DNA of 64,000 bases. It comes from Pleurotus djamor (Eukaryota; Basidiomycota; Agaricomycetes; Agaricales; Pleurotaceae). Positions 46,611-57,847 of the stretch are shown here, piece by piece (the stretch's first letter is position 1; each line of letters opens with the position of its first letter). The position numbers were made by a program, and so were the translations under genes. Under the pieces are notes generated by a model. That model ran no database searches and was not told the DNA's origin. It was given only the letters and a program-made list of their open reading frames with translations. The DNA lies in contig JAPEVF010000001.1 in the NCBI GenBank assembly GCA_029747585.1, positions 194,864 to 258,863 of the forward strand, given 5' to 3'.

Positions 46611-49600
46611 TCACGTCTGATTTGAGTTTGACACCGTAGTGGTCTGGTTCGGGTTTGATGCCGTAATGATATCTTGATAGAGAGTCCCTCCGGTCTTCTG
46701 AAGTGCATCGATAAACGCGCGCGTGGTCTTCAAGTAATCCGTTGCGGGTGTTGGTATGGGATACCGATCTTCAAGAAAGGCCAATGCATGCTCGGCTTCC
46801 CAGCCATTCTTTGCCACAAGCGTCTCGATAAGATTTATGACTTTCTGGCGACGAGACCCCTGCGCCTTCATTTTCCCTTCGTTACCCTTCCAACGAGCCA
46901 TCCAAACTGAGTTGAGCTGCCGAATTGACAGCTGACCATCCATTCCGTCTTTGTATTCGGTCCAAATGTTCCGGATGGTAGGGGATGTGTTTGGTTTATC
47001 AGGAGTCCACCACTTGTACTCGGGAAGCCATTCGGAGTGTTTAGGCTTCCGCACCCATTGAAAAACATGCCGGCGAAGACGATCGATAGGGAGCTTGGAT
47101 TCTAATTGGTCGAGTGAATCAAGCTGTTGTTCACGCTCGAAAGCATCGATGGACAGAGGGAAGACCACACTTGGGTAGATGGTTCCACGCCGACTGACTG
47201 TTTGCAGCTGTGAGGGTAACGCTGATATCAAGGGCAGAGGTGGGATGGGAATTGAAGCTGCAGACACCGTATCCAGTGGAAGGAAGGAAGCAGGCGGAAG
47301 GGTATTGGAGGGGTTTGAAGAACTAGATGCGGGCCGGGGTGAGCAAGTTGTCTCGGGAGTAACATTGATATTTGAACGTCGGGAGGGTTTGACACGGCGG
47401 CTGGATGTCTGGGGGAGTGTGTGATGTTGGATGAAGCTTTCGAGCTGGTCTCGCATGTGCTGTTGATTGATGAGGAGGTGGTTGATGGTGCCTTGATGGT
47501 GTATGTTCGCTTGCGTGAGAACACCATGCATGGACGCAACGACATGTTTGGGAAAGTGTTGAAGTTGGAGACGGCTCTGTTCTTCAGCGTCCCTGATTGT
47601 TTGGACGCTTTCGGCGGCAAAAGTACGAAATTGGACAGAGTTGAATGGGGGGAATGTGAATAATGGGCACTCAGGGTAGCAAGGATATAACGCGGCGGCA
47701 TCTTGAAGGATTACTCTTCGGCTGTGGATGAGGAATTCCAGGAAATGTTTTAGGGCAACATCTTCGGCACTTTTTCCATGTTGGTGACGACGACGATGGA
47801 GGTTCTCAAGCTCTGATTCAACCCATGGGAATAAGAGGTTAACCATATCAGATGGCGGATCTGGGGGTGCGAGTTGAAGCGTGAACACGTGAACAAGTAC
47901 AAGATTGAAAGGTGACATACCAAGCACTCCTCGAGCAACCATGTACGTTTCTTGTTTACGTGCATTGAACGATGCGGCCCCAATCATCGCGTCGACGGGT
48001 AAGGTCTGGTCATAGACATGGTATGAGCCTGGCTGGCTCCAGCCTCCAAGATCTTTTGTATCGTCTCTTGAGGCGCCGTGCTCACGCGCAGTAATCGCCG
48101 TATACGGACGGCCTGCATGTGTAACTTTACTAATCGCGATGTTGAGCTCGGTCTTCATGATATTCACACGTTTTCGATGATCTTTCAGACTTGATTTGAG
48201 CAAAGATGATGCCGAAGTGGAAGGTGGGATACTCACTTTCATAGGTCATTTCAGACTCATTCCCATGTGCTCCTGGGAAGAGGCGAATTCGGTACCAGTC
48301 CCGTCGTCCGGAGTCTACAGAACTGTCACCACTGGTGAAATCGGTGGGAGATTCCGAAGTTGACGACCGTTGAATGTGAAAGAGACTAAAAAAATAGAAT
48401 CCAAGAGCCCCGAATAAACAGAGCTCTGGGTTTCGGTGACGTAAAGCACCCTGCTCATCCAGACGCCCACTCGAGTTTGATTTCCCTTGGTTCGAAAGGA
48501 GGATGAGCGCCTGAAATAGATATTTAGAAGTTGCTAGAGGGAGATAACAGCGATTGAACTCGGGACAGACCGTTTCTTTTGCAGTTGGACTTATGTCTTG
48601 AAGTGGCACCGAGCGCAGTCGAAGATCTGACCACATGAGCCGTCGAGTATTGTCGCCACGATAAGCAACTGTGGTTGAGATGAGGAGCATCGCGCGATCA
48701 CGGATGCCATGATGAATTGCTTGCTTTGATTTACCTGCGTTGCGAAGAAAGTACATCGATGCTCGAGTCAATTCATCGTCGGTATAAGTGTCTGGCCATA
48801 ATCGGTATTAGAAATTTTGTAGCTGAAGAGACGTTTGAATTCATACCTGTCGGTGCCCCGAACGCTTTGATCCGGTACGAATCAGCCAGCTTCTGGGTTT
48901 CGGTGGTCTTCGCAGACTTCTCCAGGGTTTGGATCCGCGAGTCGTTGCGCAACGGAAGCTGTGCCTCAGGGCACGAACGGTAAATTTCAAGGTGTTGATG
49001 ATTCTTGCGATGATGTTCAAGCGCGCTTGTGATCTGCTTGATTGATTCCCATCCCAGTTTGCCGCCATCAGTAGTGCTGTTTTCAGCTCGAGCGGCTCGC
49101 TGGTTGAGTAAAGGGAATGAGTAAATGCTACGTTGGGATGTAGATGAGCTACAACGAACCTTTCTGGGTCGTGTCGTTTCATGTTCCAGGAACTTCGCAA
49201 CCTTGGTCGCGGTTATTGGGTGTGCCTCTATAATCTCACATGCAGGGTCGTTGGCTCGACGAATAAGCGCGTCGTTCAGCCAGAACTTCTCGTATTCCTT
49301 CAATTGGCGTGGATATGCGATCTCCGTACCCTTGCCTCGAGCCATGTCTTCTTGGAGTGATAAACGAACTTCGTGTGTGGAGGCTTCAAGCTCGGAGTAG
49401 ACATTTCGAGAGGTGCCTCCCTCAACCGGTTCTTCGCCAACTTGAATGACTCGGAATCGATCATCTGCCGTATTATCGAAGGCGTATGGCGGTGTCGATG
49501 TATTTGGGAGGTGATCAGACGATGGGACGCTGTCAATTCGACGTCGTTTCCCTGATCGTTTGTCCATGGATGCCAAGGCTTGGAATCGGCGTCGAGATGG

Positions 49601-49684
49601 TGTATCAAGTTGAAGTTGGGGGATTGGAGTAGAGGAGAGAGAACATAGTGAGTCGGCAGCATCTTGGGTTTTAATCCGAGTCAT
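46611..49684 (-). CDS. Crypton-type tyrosine recombinase with GCR1_C-like DNA-binding domain
   Basis: Exons 48847-49684, 48237-48791, 47921-48181 and 46611-47860 (introns 55, 55 and 60 nt) close to 967 aa without any stop or frameshift; a Met at 49762 would add 26 aa. An N-terminal core-binding-like segment (PRQLKEYEKFWLNDALI) precedes the catalytic domain: first Arg in AYRGDNTRRLMWSDL, the H-x-x-R box as THAGRPYTAITAREHG, then DLGGW and the Tyr in SYHVYDQTLPVDAM. This spacing (THxGR ... GxW ... Y...LP..AM) is the Crypton/Ndc10-like pattern. The C-terminus, WLPEYKWWTPDKPNTSPTIR..IWTEYKDGMDGQLSIRQL, matches a GCR1_C-like domain, which fungal Cryptons carry. It cuts and rejoins DNA via a phosphotyrosine link. 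Confidence 0.88.
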
Positions 49685-50279
49685 GGCCACCAACGTGATG
49701 TGGCTTGTAGGTGGCCCGCTGGACAATGAGAACCGTGAGTCGTTGGTGAGTCGAGTGGCCAATGAGCAACTGAAATTGCCGGAAATGTCTTTGCTTCACA
49801 AGGAAGCGAACGCGAATGTTATTCAGTGAGATTAAGCTCTTCGTGCGACAGACAAGGACAGCTAGGACTTGAAGCTCGAAGACTCGAACGACAAAGACTC
49901 GAAGACTGGGGGGAAAGTGTAGACTGCTTTGAATAGATGGATGAGACCGTTGAAGCACACAGTAAGCATGAGAGAAGCAAATTGCTGATTTTTGGGAAAT
50001 ATCTACGGAGCAACGTAACGAACGCGACAGCCATGGTGTCGATGATCGAGGATGTAGACTGAGGTCGGTTAAGCGCGCATGAACAAAGGGGACACTGAAG
50101 AACAAAGCGCCTCGGACTTAGCCGAGAAAAGGTGTCATGCCCAAGTCATGCCCCCTATTCATTGTGGCCTCGATAGTTGATACCATCGTGGCATAGAACG
50201 CGGGACGTTACCAGAGGTGCCCAAGGGTCTTTCCTGTCACAAACAGGGGGTGACCAGAGCACCTTTTCGATTCGGAATA
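49685..50279. other. Right flank of the element, recombinase promoter side
   Basis: About 600 bp without a supported gene. Contains a cluster of gactcgaa-like short repeats (49872-49905) and, at 50214-50260, the motifs shared with the left end. Confidence 0.45.
50216..50229. repeat. Right 14-bp inner inverted motif
   Basis: GGTGCCCAAGGGTC, reverse complement of 44119-44132; followed by GTGACCAGAGC at 50250-50260, reverse complement of 44159-44169. Confidence 0.5.
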
Positions 50280-50292
50280 CACTCTATGTATA
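50280..50292. repeat. Right copy of 13-bp direct repeat
   Basis: CACTCTATGTATA, identical to 44074-44086; 164 bp from the stop codon of UXS. Confidence 0.6.
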
Positions 50293-50456
50293 TTAACCAC
50301 ATTGTACACAAGTTGTTTATTTCTTATTATACGCGGAATATAGAGTCCTAGAATACAATGTCAATCTAAGAGAAGGAGAGTCTATGGTCTACCTGTACAA
50401 GCGAGAACCTGGAACCTTACACGAGAGCACGAAGCGAAGACGATGAACCGGCGCAA

Positions 50457-52086
50457 CTAGAGGCTACCTTCTGCCATCTTGGCTTTGTAGTACCTCACCA
50501 TTTCTTCCAAACCCATCCGAACTGTCCACCGGGGTTGCCACCCCAGGCTGTCCTTTGCCCGAGTGGTGTCTGGGCGGCGTTTTTGGGGATCGTCCGTCGG
50601 CATCGGCTTGTACACGATCTCAACCCTACGCGACCTGACATCCCCATCTTTGTCTTGCACCTTCTCGACAATTTCCCTGACAAGCTCAGCGAACTCGCCG
50701 ATAGTAAACTCATCACCGTTCCCGATATTGACAGGTCGACTTTCGTCCGAGTTCATGAGAGCGATAAGACCATCGACCAAGTCATGGATGTATTGGAAGG
50801 ACCGAGTTTGCTTTCCGTCGCCATAGACGGTCATGTCCTCGCCCTTGAGAGCCTGGACAATGAAGTTAGAAACAACACGTCCGTCATAGGGGTTCACTGT
50901 GAGAAGGTTAGATCGCGGGTGTGAGAGGATAGGTGGCGCGCTTACTGCGCGGGCCTGAATTCATGTTAATTAGTCCTTGCAAAGTCGAAGACGGTGAGTG
51001 GGATGCGTACCGTAGGTGTTGAAGATACGGGCTACACGGACATCCACGCCATCTTGGCGTTGGAATCCGTAAGTCAGAGTCTCTGCAACGCGCTTCCCTT
51101 CATCATAGCACGCACGAGGGCCGATGGGGTTGACATGTCCCCAACTAAGCAGAAAAGGTCAGCAGATGCACGCATACACGAACGCGATAGATGTATGCGC
51201 ACTAATCTTCTGCCTGTGGGTGAACCTCGGGGTCTCCATAAACCTCTATGCAAAGTTAGCATATACTCTCAGGATCAAATTGGAAGACAGACTGTACCTG
51301 AGGTGCTACTGATGAGGAAACGAGCTTTGGTGCGTTTGGCAAGTCCTAGCATATTGAGGGTTCCCATGAAAGACGTTTTGATTGTTTTGACAGCATTGTA
51401 TTGGTAATGGGGAGGTGATGCCGGGCAGGCAAGGTGGTAGATTTCTGAGAAGGGTTTAAGTGGCCGAAGGCGGAGAACAAGGATATTCACGTACGATCGC
51501 ACTCAATCATGAACGGCTCAACCACGTCATGTCTCACCATCTCAAAATTTGGGTGCCCGATCCAGTGGCTGACAGTGGTCTTGGATCCTGTGAAAAAGTT
51601 GTCCAAGACCGTGACCTCATGACCCAAAAGCATAAGACGGTCGACAAGGTGGGACCCTACGAATCCCGCTCCACCAGTAACGAGGATACGCTTTCGGACA
51701 GACGGAGAAAGCAATTTCACGGGAGGGAAGCGAGACAGAGTCGTGTAAGAGATACATCCGGTGGCGGGGTGGAAGATAGACTTTGACTGATACGCCGAGT
51801 GGCCTTGGGTGAATCTTGCGTGCTGAACTTCGCGTTCGGCCTGAGCCTCGATATCGTCCGTTTTGTCGTCAAGCGTCGTCATAACATAGTGGGAGCGAAG
51901 ATAGAGCGAACGAAGAACATCCAGAGGCACCTCGCTGTCGAATCCGAAGCGTTGGAAGCCTACGCTGGAGATTTCCTGGCCATCCTTGTCCAGAGTAAGG
52001 ATCTTGAACGAGGACGTGGATCAAAGTAAATACATGTATATATGCGCGGATAAACGTATCGAGAGGCTTACCGGGGACGCAGACAT
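50457..52086 (-). CDS. UXS1: UDP-glucuronate decarboxylase (UDP-xylose synthase)
   Basis: Converts UDP-glucuronate to UDP-xylose using bound NAD+. Seven exons (52072-52086, 51495-52002, 51298-51444, 51203-51245, 51011-51144, 50946-50954, 50457-50896) close to 431 aa; the sixth is only 9 nt. Extended-SDR features: NAD motif [29 protein letters not shown], the Ser in [16 protein letters not shown], the Y-x-x-x-K as [12 protein letters not shown], then [21 protein letters not shown], which is assembled across the microexon. [14 protein letters not shown] and RRPDTTRAK complete the family. No N-terminal membrane anchor is evident, unlike animal UXS1. UDP-xylose in basidiomycetes feeds capsule or glycan synthesis. 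Confidence 0.95.
50946..50954 (-). other. 9-nt microexon of UXS1
   Basis: Flanked by a 49-nt intron (50897-50945) and an upstream intron ending at 50955. It restores the invariant GPRMNPYDGR text; skipping it would delete Gly-Pro-Arg and keep the frame. Confidence 0.85.
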
Positions 52087-52278
52087 GGTGATGCTCGAGA
52101 TGGTGGTGGTGCAGGAACAAGAGTTGCAAGAATGTGCATTTCGAGGACCTTGGCTTTTTATACTTCCACCAAAGTCTATATTTGACTCGCGGCTATCCTG
52201 TCAAGGCTTTACTTCGTCCGCCGGAGTCGTCGGAGATTGCCGATAAGCTTTTCTTTACAACTTTTACGTCGCCAAAAC

Positions 52279-53999
52279 ATGCCTCGAAATCCCAAAGCCT
52301 CATCCAAACCTCGACACGATCCACTACACATCCAGCTCGATGGCGACGATTTCCTCGAAAAGTACGGCCGTGTTTCGCAGCCAGGGAAGCGCCGCAAGGC
52401 CCGCAATAGCACCGGAGGCGGGGATGGACAGGACGAAAGCGAGGTACGTTGTCAGCGTGAGACGACAGAAATATACCAATGGAAGTTTTCTAGGTTGTAC
52501 TTGACGAAAAAANCTTCGCGGCGTATCTTTGAGCTTGCGAGGGATCAACAGGATGAGCTTGAGATGCCCGAAGACGACCTAGAAGCTGACAATGTTGTTG
52601 CTGCCTCACTGACTCAACCTCGCATACCAGCGCTACGCGATGAGGACGATGAAGACGATGGGGAACCGTACGATGAACTTATCGAAGACGTCGAGGAAGT
52701 TTTCGTAAGTCTGGTGTCGATTTTGCATCTTTGCAGAATCAGTAATAAATTCTAGGAAATAGATGAAGGAGATATGCAAACTCTCGATGCGCTGCTGCCT
52801 CCAAGCTCTACGGAGCGACGTACTCTAGCTGATATCATCTTTGCAAAACTCGAGAACGGCGAATCACCGAACACAGCAGTTATACAAAAAGTCCAACAAG
52901 GTACATTAAAACTATGAATAGCTTTCGGCCCATCGTCCTAACTTTCAGTAGACCCTGATAGACCGGATCCAGCACTCGGCCTTGACCCCAAGGTTGTAGA
53001 GTCATATACAAAGTCAGTGCATGCTCGGAACTGATCTTGAGCCCTACTGAGGTAGTTTTAGAGTGGCGTCAATCCTCGCATCCTACAAGTCCGGCCCTTT
53101 ACCAAAATTATTCAAAATCATTCCTACGCTTCCTAGCTGGGCTCGCATACTCGCCTTGACGCGACCTGAACAATGGTCCCCTCACGCTTGTCGAGCTTCC
53201 ACCAAGATTTTTATATCCAGCATGAAACCTCCCCAAGCCCAACTGTTTTTAAGCGTCGTTCTACTTGACGCAGTGCGCGAAGATATACGCCAGAATAAAA
53301 AANCTGAACGTTCAATACTACGAAGCACTTAAAAAANGCTTTGTATAAACCTAGCGCTTTCTTCAAGGGCATCGTGTTTCCCATGCTGGATGTGCGTATA
53401 TCTACTCTTCCGAACCATTCTCTGTGTTCATCGTTTCTAGTCAGGATGCTCGCTAAAAGAAGCAGCGATAGTTGCTTCAGTCGTCGCTAAAAACAAAGTC
53501 CCTGTACTCCATGCATCCGCTGCGCTGATGCGAATCGCTGAGATGGACTACACAGGTACGCTCCCTATTTCCCTTCATAACCCCTGAAAACGAGCGGTCA
53601 AACTAGGTCCAAACTCCCTATTTATCCGCGTCTTGGTCGACAAAAAATTCCAGTTACCCTACAAAGTGGTTGATTCGTTGGTGTTCCACTTCATTCGCCT
53701 TTCAAACACATATAAAGCGAAATCACGGGGCGATGCTGAGAAGTTGCCAGTCTTATGGCATCAAAGCCTTCTAGCATTCGCACAGAGGTCAGTATCTGAT
53801 ATATCCCAGGATCTCCTGTTAACAATGTCCCTCTAGGTATGCAAGTGATCTCACACCTGAGCAGAAGGACGCATTGCTCGATATCGTCCGCGCTACGCCC
53901 CATCCCCAAATAGGCCCGGAGGTGAGACGAGAGTTGATCAACTCCGTGCCTAGAGGCGCACCTCGGACCGATGGTGAAGGGGACATTGTCATGGGATAA
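52279..53999 (+). CDS. ENP1: ENP1/bystin, 40S ribosome-biogenesis factor
   Basis: Needed for pre-40S maturation and export. About eight exons from [20 protein letters not shown] to DGEGDIVMG (stop 53997-53999). Conserved bystin core: [120 protein letters not shown] and [14 protein letters not shown]. The N-terminal part is acidic ([20 protein letters not shown]). Three N bases (52513, 53303, 53337), each after an A run, add one extra base and break the frame; dropping each N restores the family text, so they are sequencing artefacts. Divergent from UXS1 (192 bp). Confidence 0.93.
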
Positions 54000-54348
54000 A
54001 ATGGAAGGAGTTGCACGTCGAATATCTGTCTATCATTTACATGGTGATATTTTCGATCTGTTTTCACTCGACGAACCAAAGCGCGTGAGATTGTCAATAT
54101 AATAAACACATGGTTTGAGTAAGTTCCCTTCGCACGGTGTTTTATCCGTTGAATGAGCTTCGACGTTGACCGATTCGTTAGGAAACATATAAGATACCTT
54201 CTCAATACTCCGGCGGTCCGACGACGTGGCGCGTAAGGCTCTGGAAGGTCACGAACAGTGCTCGGACATTGATCCTCCTGCTATTAAACCATGCTTGGGT
54301 TCGTTGACATGCAACCTCTTCTCTTTCGCGATCCAATTTGCGGTGGAG
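54000..54348. other. Intergenic, 349 bp
   Basis: 3' flank of ENP1 and promoter of the GH79 gene; no other feature seen. Confidence 0.5.
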
Positions 54349-56217
54349 ATGAACTCCTCAGCAACAATGATTGGGCTGTTCCTCCTGACTGCTTTGACCG
54401 CAGCGGGGATCACCATCCCTTCGTCTCCTCCTTCTGCTGCTGCTAATATCGACAAATCCCAAATCGGTGTCTCTCTTGAGTTCTTCGCCTTTCCCGGCTA
54501 CACCGAACTTGTTTCCACCACGAATTGCCTTGCTAACATCGAAGCTTTACGGGGCTCTCCTCCTGCCGTACGAATTGGTGGTACAACCCAGTGAGTTCTA
54601 TTCTTTGACACGCTTCTCAGGTAGCCTTACTTCCTCTCCACTATAGGGATCGCGCCACGTACAACCCAAACTTGCAGGCGGCAGTGAACTACACAGTCGC
54701 TAACGCTGGGGATGCCCCTGACACCCTCACTTATGGGCCATCATTTTTTACACTAGCTGCACAGCTGAGGGGAGATGTGTCCGTAGGTCTTAATCGACGA
54801 TTAAATAACCAGGCGAACACGCTCTCAGCTGCTGTACGGGCAAAGCAAACGATGCCAAATTTGCTGTCCATTGAGCTTGGCAATGAACCTGAATGTATGT
54901 CCCATACCCGGGCGTCCTTAATTCACACTGATCGGACTTGTTCTTCCCCGTTTCGAATCTAGTCTACGCATCGGGCTCTCCAATCATTCCTTCTGGGGGA
55001 TGGAATCCAGCGACGGACGCCGCTAGCCAAAAGGCGTGGTTCACTGCCTTATCACCTTCCGTAAGCGCATTTATTCGACTGACGTTACTCCTCGATCGGG
55101 AATTGATAATACCATCTCCTTTGAATGTAATGACAGCTCGGAAACATCTTCCAAGCTGCTGTTTACCTTCAAACCCCGACTTGGAGCACAGCGGGCCTCA
55201 TACCTATGCTCGGATCGGCGATTGGGTTTGTCAAGACATTTTCCGGGCATTCCTACCCCCAGTCTGCCTGTGGTGGAGCTGCTACCAATTTGCAGGCTCT
55301 GATGAGTCACTCGTGAGTCGACAGTACGTGAATTGTTAATGTCCGTGACTTACTTCAGCTGTGATAAGATCTATTGTATCCTACACGAGTCGGTACAGGT
55401 CTGAAGCAGCAGCTGCACACAACGTGGGCAAGCGCTATTTCCTGGGCGAGACCAACTCTGGTGCGTGCGCCGTGATCTTAGTACAATTGTTAAAGGTCTC
55501 ATATCTCCTATGCAGCCACATGCGGCGGCGGGGGCATCAGCCCAACATTTGGGGCCGCGCTATGGATAATAGACTACTCCCTCCAAGCAGCTCTGAATGG
55601 CGTCGAGCGCCAATACTTCCATCAAGGAACGATTGGAAACTGTGTTAGATAATTTCCTTGTCGTGGGGAGGCGTTTTGCTCACAAAAATCGGCTTATACA
55701 GCAGTACTGCTGGTGGGGACGTTTCACGACTGGGGTGAGTTCGCGACAATGTTTACGTGGACCTGACTCTGAGCCCTGAATTCATGATCAGGCGCCCTTC
55801 TACGGTGTGGCCTTTGTCTCGGAGTTTCTAGGTACAGACGGTGTAAAGTTGGCGATGCTTGATGATGGCACTGGCCCAGTCGCGGTTTACACGGTTTATG
55901 GGTCCAATGGGAACCCTCTTCGGGCATTGATCTACAACTCCAACTTCTTCGACGGAACAGGAACTCGGGCCAACACCAACGTTTCATTATCGGGAGCATT
56001 TCTGCCATCGACTGGCTCGAGGTCCTTGAAAAGATTCACCGCGCCAGATGCTACATCTCGTGTTGATCGGGGAGCTTCGGTGACGATTGGTGGTGGCGGA
56101 ACTTTCGATTCGGCGTGTCGCAATGCAGGGACACAGGTAAAAGAGGGCGTCTCGATCAATGGGGGCACCATCACCCTCACGGTGAAGGCGTCAGAAGCCG
56201 TAATATTATACCTGTAG
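54349..56217 (+). CDS. Secreted glycoside hydrolase family 79 (beta-glucuronidase-like)
   Basis: Removes glucuronic-acid-type residues from polysaccharide or proteoglycan side chains outside the cell. About eight exons. The N-terminus is a signal peptide (IGLFLLTALTAAGI). The catalytic barrel shows VRIGGTTQDRATY, the acid/base in LLSIELGNEPEFY, FSGHSYPQSACGG, and the nucleophile in GKRYFLGETNSATCGGGG, followed by FGAALWIIDYSLQAALNG. The C-terminal beta-domain is typical (VTIGGGGTFDSACRN, ISINGGTITL-like). Both catalytic Glu are present, so it should be active. The exon 4/5 junction (acceptor near 55368) is the weakest splice call. It is convergent with a secreted alpha/beta hydrolase 92 bp downstream. 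Confidence 0.88.
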
Positions 56218-56309
56218 TCTGTAATCCTCCCCTCCGACGTCAATGCATTCCTTATGAAATGTCTCTGAACAACCCAGGTGACTGGTCATTACAGAGAAAT
56301 TATTATCTA

Positions 56310-57535
56310 TCATACTCTCTGCTGAAGCCATTTCAGGACCACTTCGTTCGCAATTCTCAAATTATTCTTTTCCATGAACATCATATGTCCGTTCCCAAAA
56401 ATGCCAACTTCCTCCAATCTCACATGCTGGACCTGCACCCCAGCCTGTTGCAGAAATCTTACGCTGCAAGCGTCATATACTGCGTGGTAACTTGACTGGG
56501 ATGTCACAACCAACACCGGAATCTTGGCTAAATTGGACAGCCTTCGAGCAGGTCGGGCTTGTTGGAAGCAAGTGAAACCGTCGCTTGTGCTGACATCCTC
56601 TTTGCGAAGGTCATCCGCTGATTGAATCGGTGGTTGGAAATGAAGTGGTAATTCGGTTAGCCCAAAGGGTCTTGCTGGTCCGGTATCGAACACGGCGCTT
56701 TGAAAGGGAGGTCCGATCGGTTCAATCGCTACGATAGCCTTGACCATCGATGGACGTGCATCGCCCAATATCCACCCATATTGACCCGCTTGTGAGTGGG
56801 TTAGCAGAATCACCGGCTACGTTTGAGCTGAATTAACATCAAGCAGGAAGGGCAAGGCTAACACCATGCATACACCGATTTTATCCAGGAGCTTCGACCC
56901 AGCCTGCTTCATCTTTTCCGAGGATTCCGCTTCGGAGATGAGGCTCGGCACGATAGATGCAAAGAAGGTTTCGAAAACTGCGTCTCCCATGGATCCGTTC
57001 CCTGGCCACTGCGTATGAAGGGAAGCCTGGGGCCAAAGATTGAACCTCTCTGAAGCAGTGAAGCGGGACTGTATCAAGAAGGTATCTGGAGTGTCCTCAA
57101 TACCATCGACATGGTTGATCCAAGAAGACCTTCCACGGGAGGGCTGGTCGACGATAAACACCTTGAGTATAGAAGGTCCAAGTAGTTAGAAAATCACAGG
57201 TGAGGGATACTCGAGTCAGTATGTACCTCATAACCTTCGCTCAAGAAGTGGTCGGCCCATCCTCGTCTACCGTCGGGGGTGTTCAAGAAATTGGTCCCCG
57301 TCATCCCGCGTCCATGGATAAACAAGATCGGTGTTTGGTGAGTTACTCTTTGTGGGATCAAACGTTCGACGTAAAGCTGCCCGGTCTCAGTTTCGCCGTC
57401 CTGCAAAGGAGACGATGCTCCTTCAACGTAGAAGTATTGTCGAGTATGCAAGGTTCCGATATTTGTCCCAACGCCGATCTTAGCATTGACATTGATCGAG
57501 AGGGTGAGCAGGACAACAAGATACAAGTAAATCAT
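56310..57535 (-). CDS. Secreted alpha/beta-hydrolase (esterase-like)
   Basis: Exons 57227-57535, 56865-57161 and 56310-56816 give 370 aa. It starts with a signal peptide (MIYLYLVVLLTLSINVNA). The oxyanion loop is PILFIHGRGMTGTNF, the elbow ILLTHSQAGQYGW supplies the nucleophile Ser (H-S-x-A-G), and FGNGHMMFMEKNN gives the catalytic His near the C-terminus. The D-x-PxRGRS strand is VFIVDQPSRGRSSW. The family acts on unknown esters or lactones. It is tail-to-tail with the secreted GH79 gene, and its promoter abuts the NOP9 3' end. Confidence 0.88.
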
Positions 57536-57847
57536 TGTTGAGGTAGCCCGGGAGTATCAGATAGTGTTGGCTTTATGAATCAGCTGGGGTCCACTGAACA
57601 TATTGTACCTGTGACTGCTATAAAAATGTTATCACAACAGTAGCATGAGACTTACATCCAAGAACAGAACATCCAACACACTTGTGGGATGGATGATGCC
57701 TACCTGGGTCATGCGAAGACAAGAATTCCTTGGACGGAAGGCCGTCTTGTAATGCAAACGCGTGTCATTACGCAAGGAAGACAAGAAAATCTTGCAGTAC
57801 TTAAATGTGGAGGAGTGTACGTAAAACGGAGTCCTATTCCCAAGCAG
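57536..57847. other. Intergenic, 312 bp
   Basis: 5' flank of the secreted hydrolase and 3' flank of NOP9; no further feature recognised. Confidence 0.5.

Larger units (their letters stand above)
44074..50292. mobile_element. Putative 6.2-kb Crypton-type tyrosine-recombinase element with a second gene
   Basis: Bounded by exact 13-bp direct repeats (44074-44086, 50280-50292). Just inside lie shared motifs: GACCCTTGGGCACC (44119-44132) is inverted at 50216-50229, GCTCTGGTCAC (44159-44169) is inverted at 50250-50260, and GAGGTGCCC is present directly at both ends (44096, 50214). The interior holds a plus-strand proline-rich gene and a minus-strand Crypton-type recombinase, both with open frames. 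No terminal inverted repeats of DDE type, which fits a YR element. It sits between the 3' ends of two convergent host genes. The left boundary, and hence inclusion of the second gene, depends on the short repeats and is not proven. Confidence 0.55.

Noticed and set aside
49671..50105. 144-aa minus-strand ORF upstream of the recombinase
   Set aside because: Arginine/serine/leucine-rich shadow composition, no motif, overlaps the recombinase 5' end; likely non-coding flank.
53280..53340. ENP1 as a pseudogene because of frame breaks
   Set aside because: Each break coincides with an N next to an A run, and all other exons are intact, so sequence error is the simpler reading.
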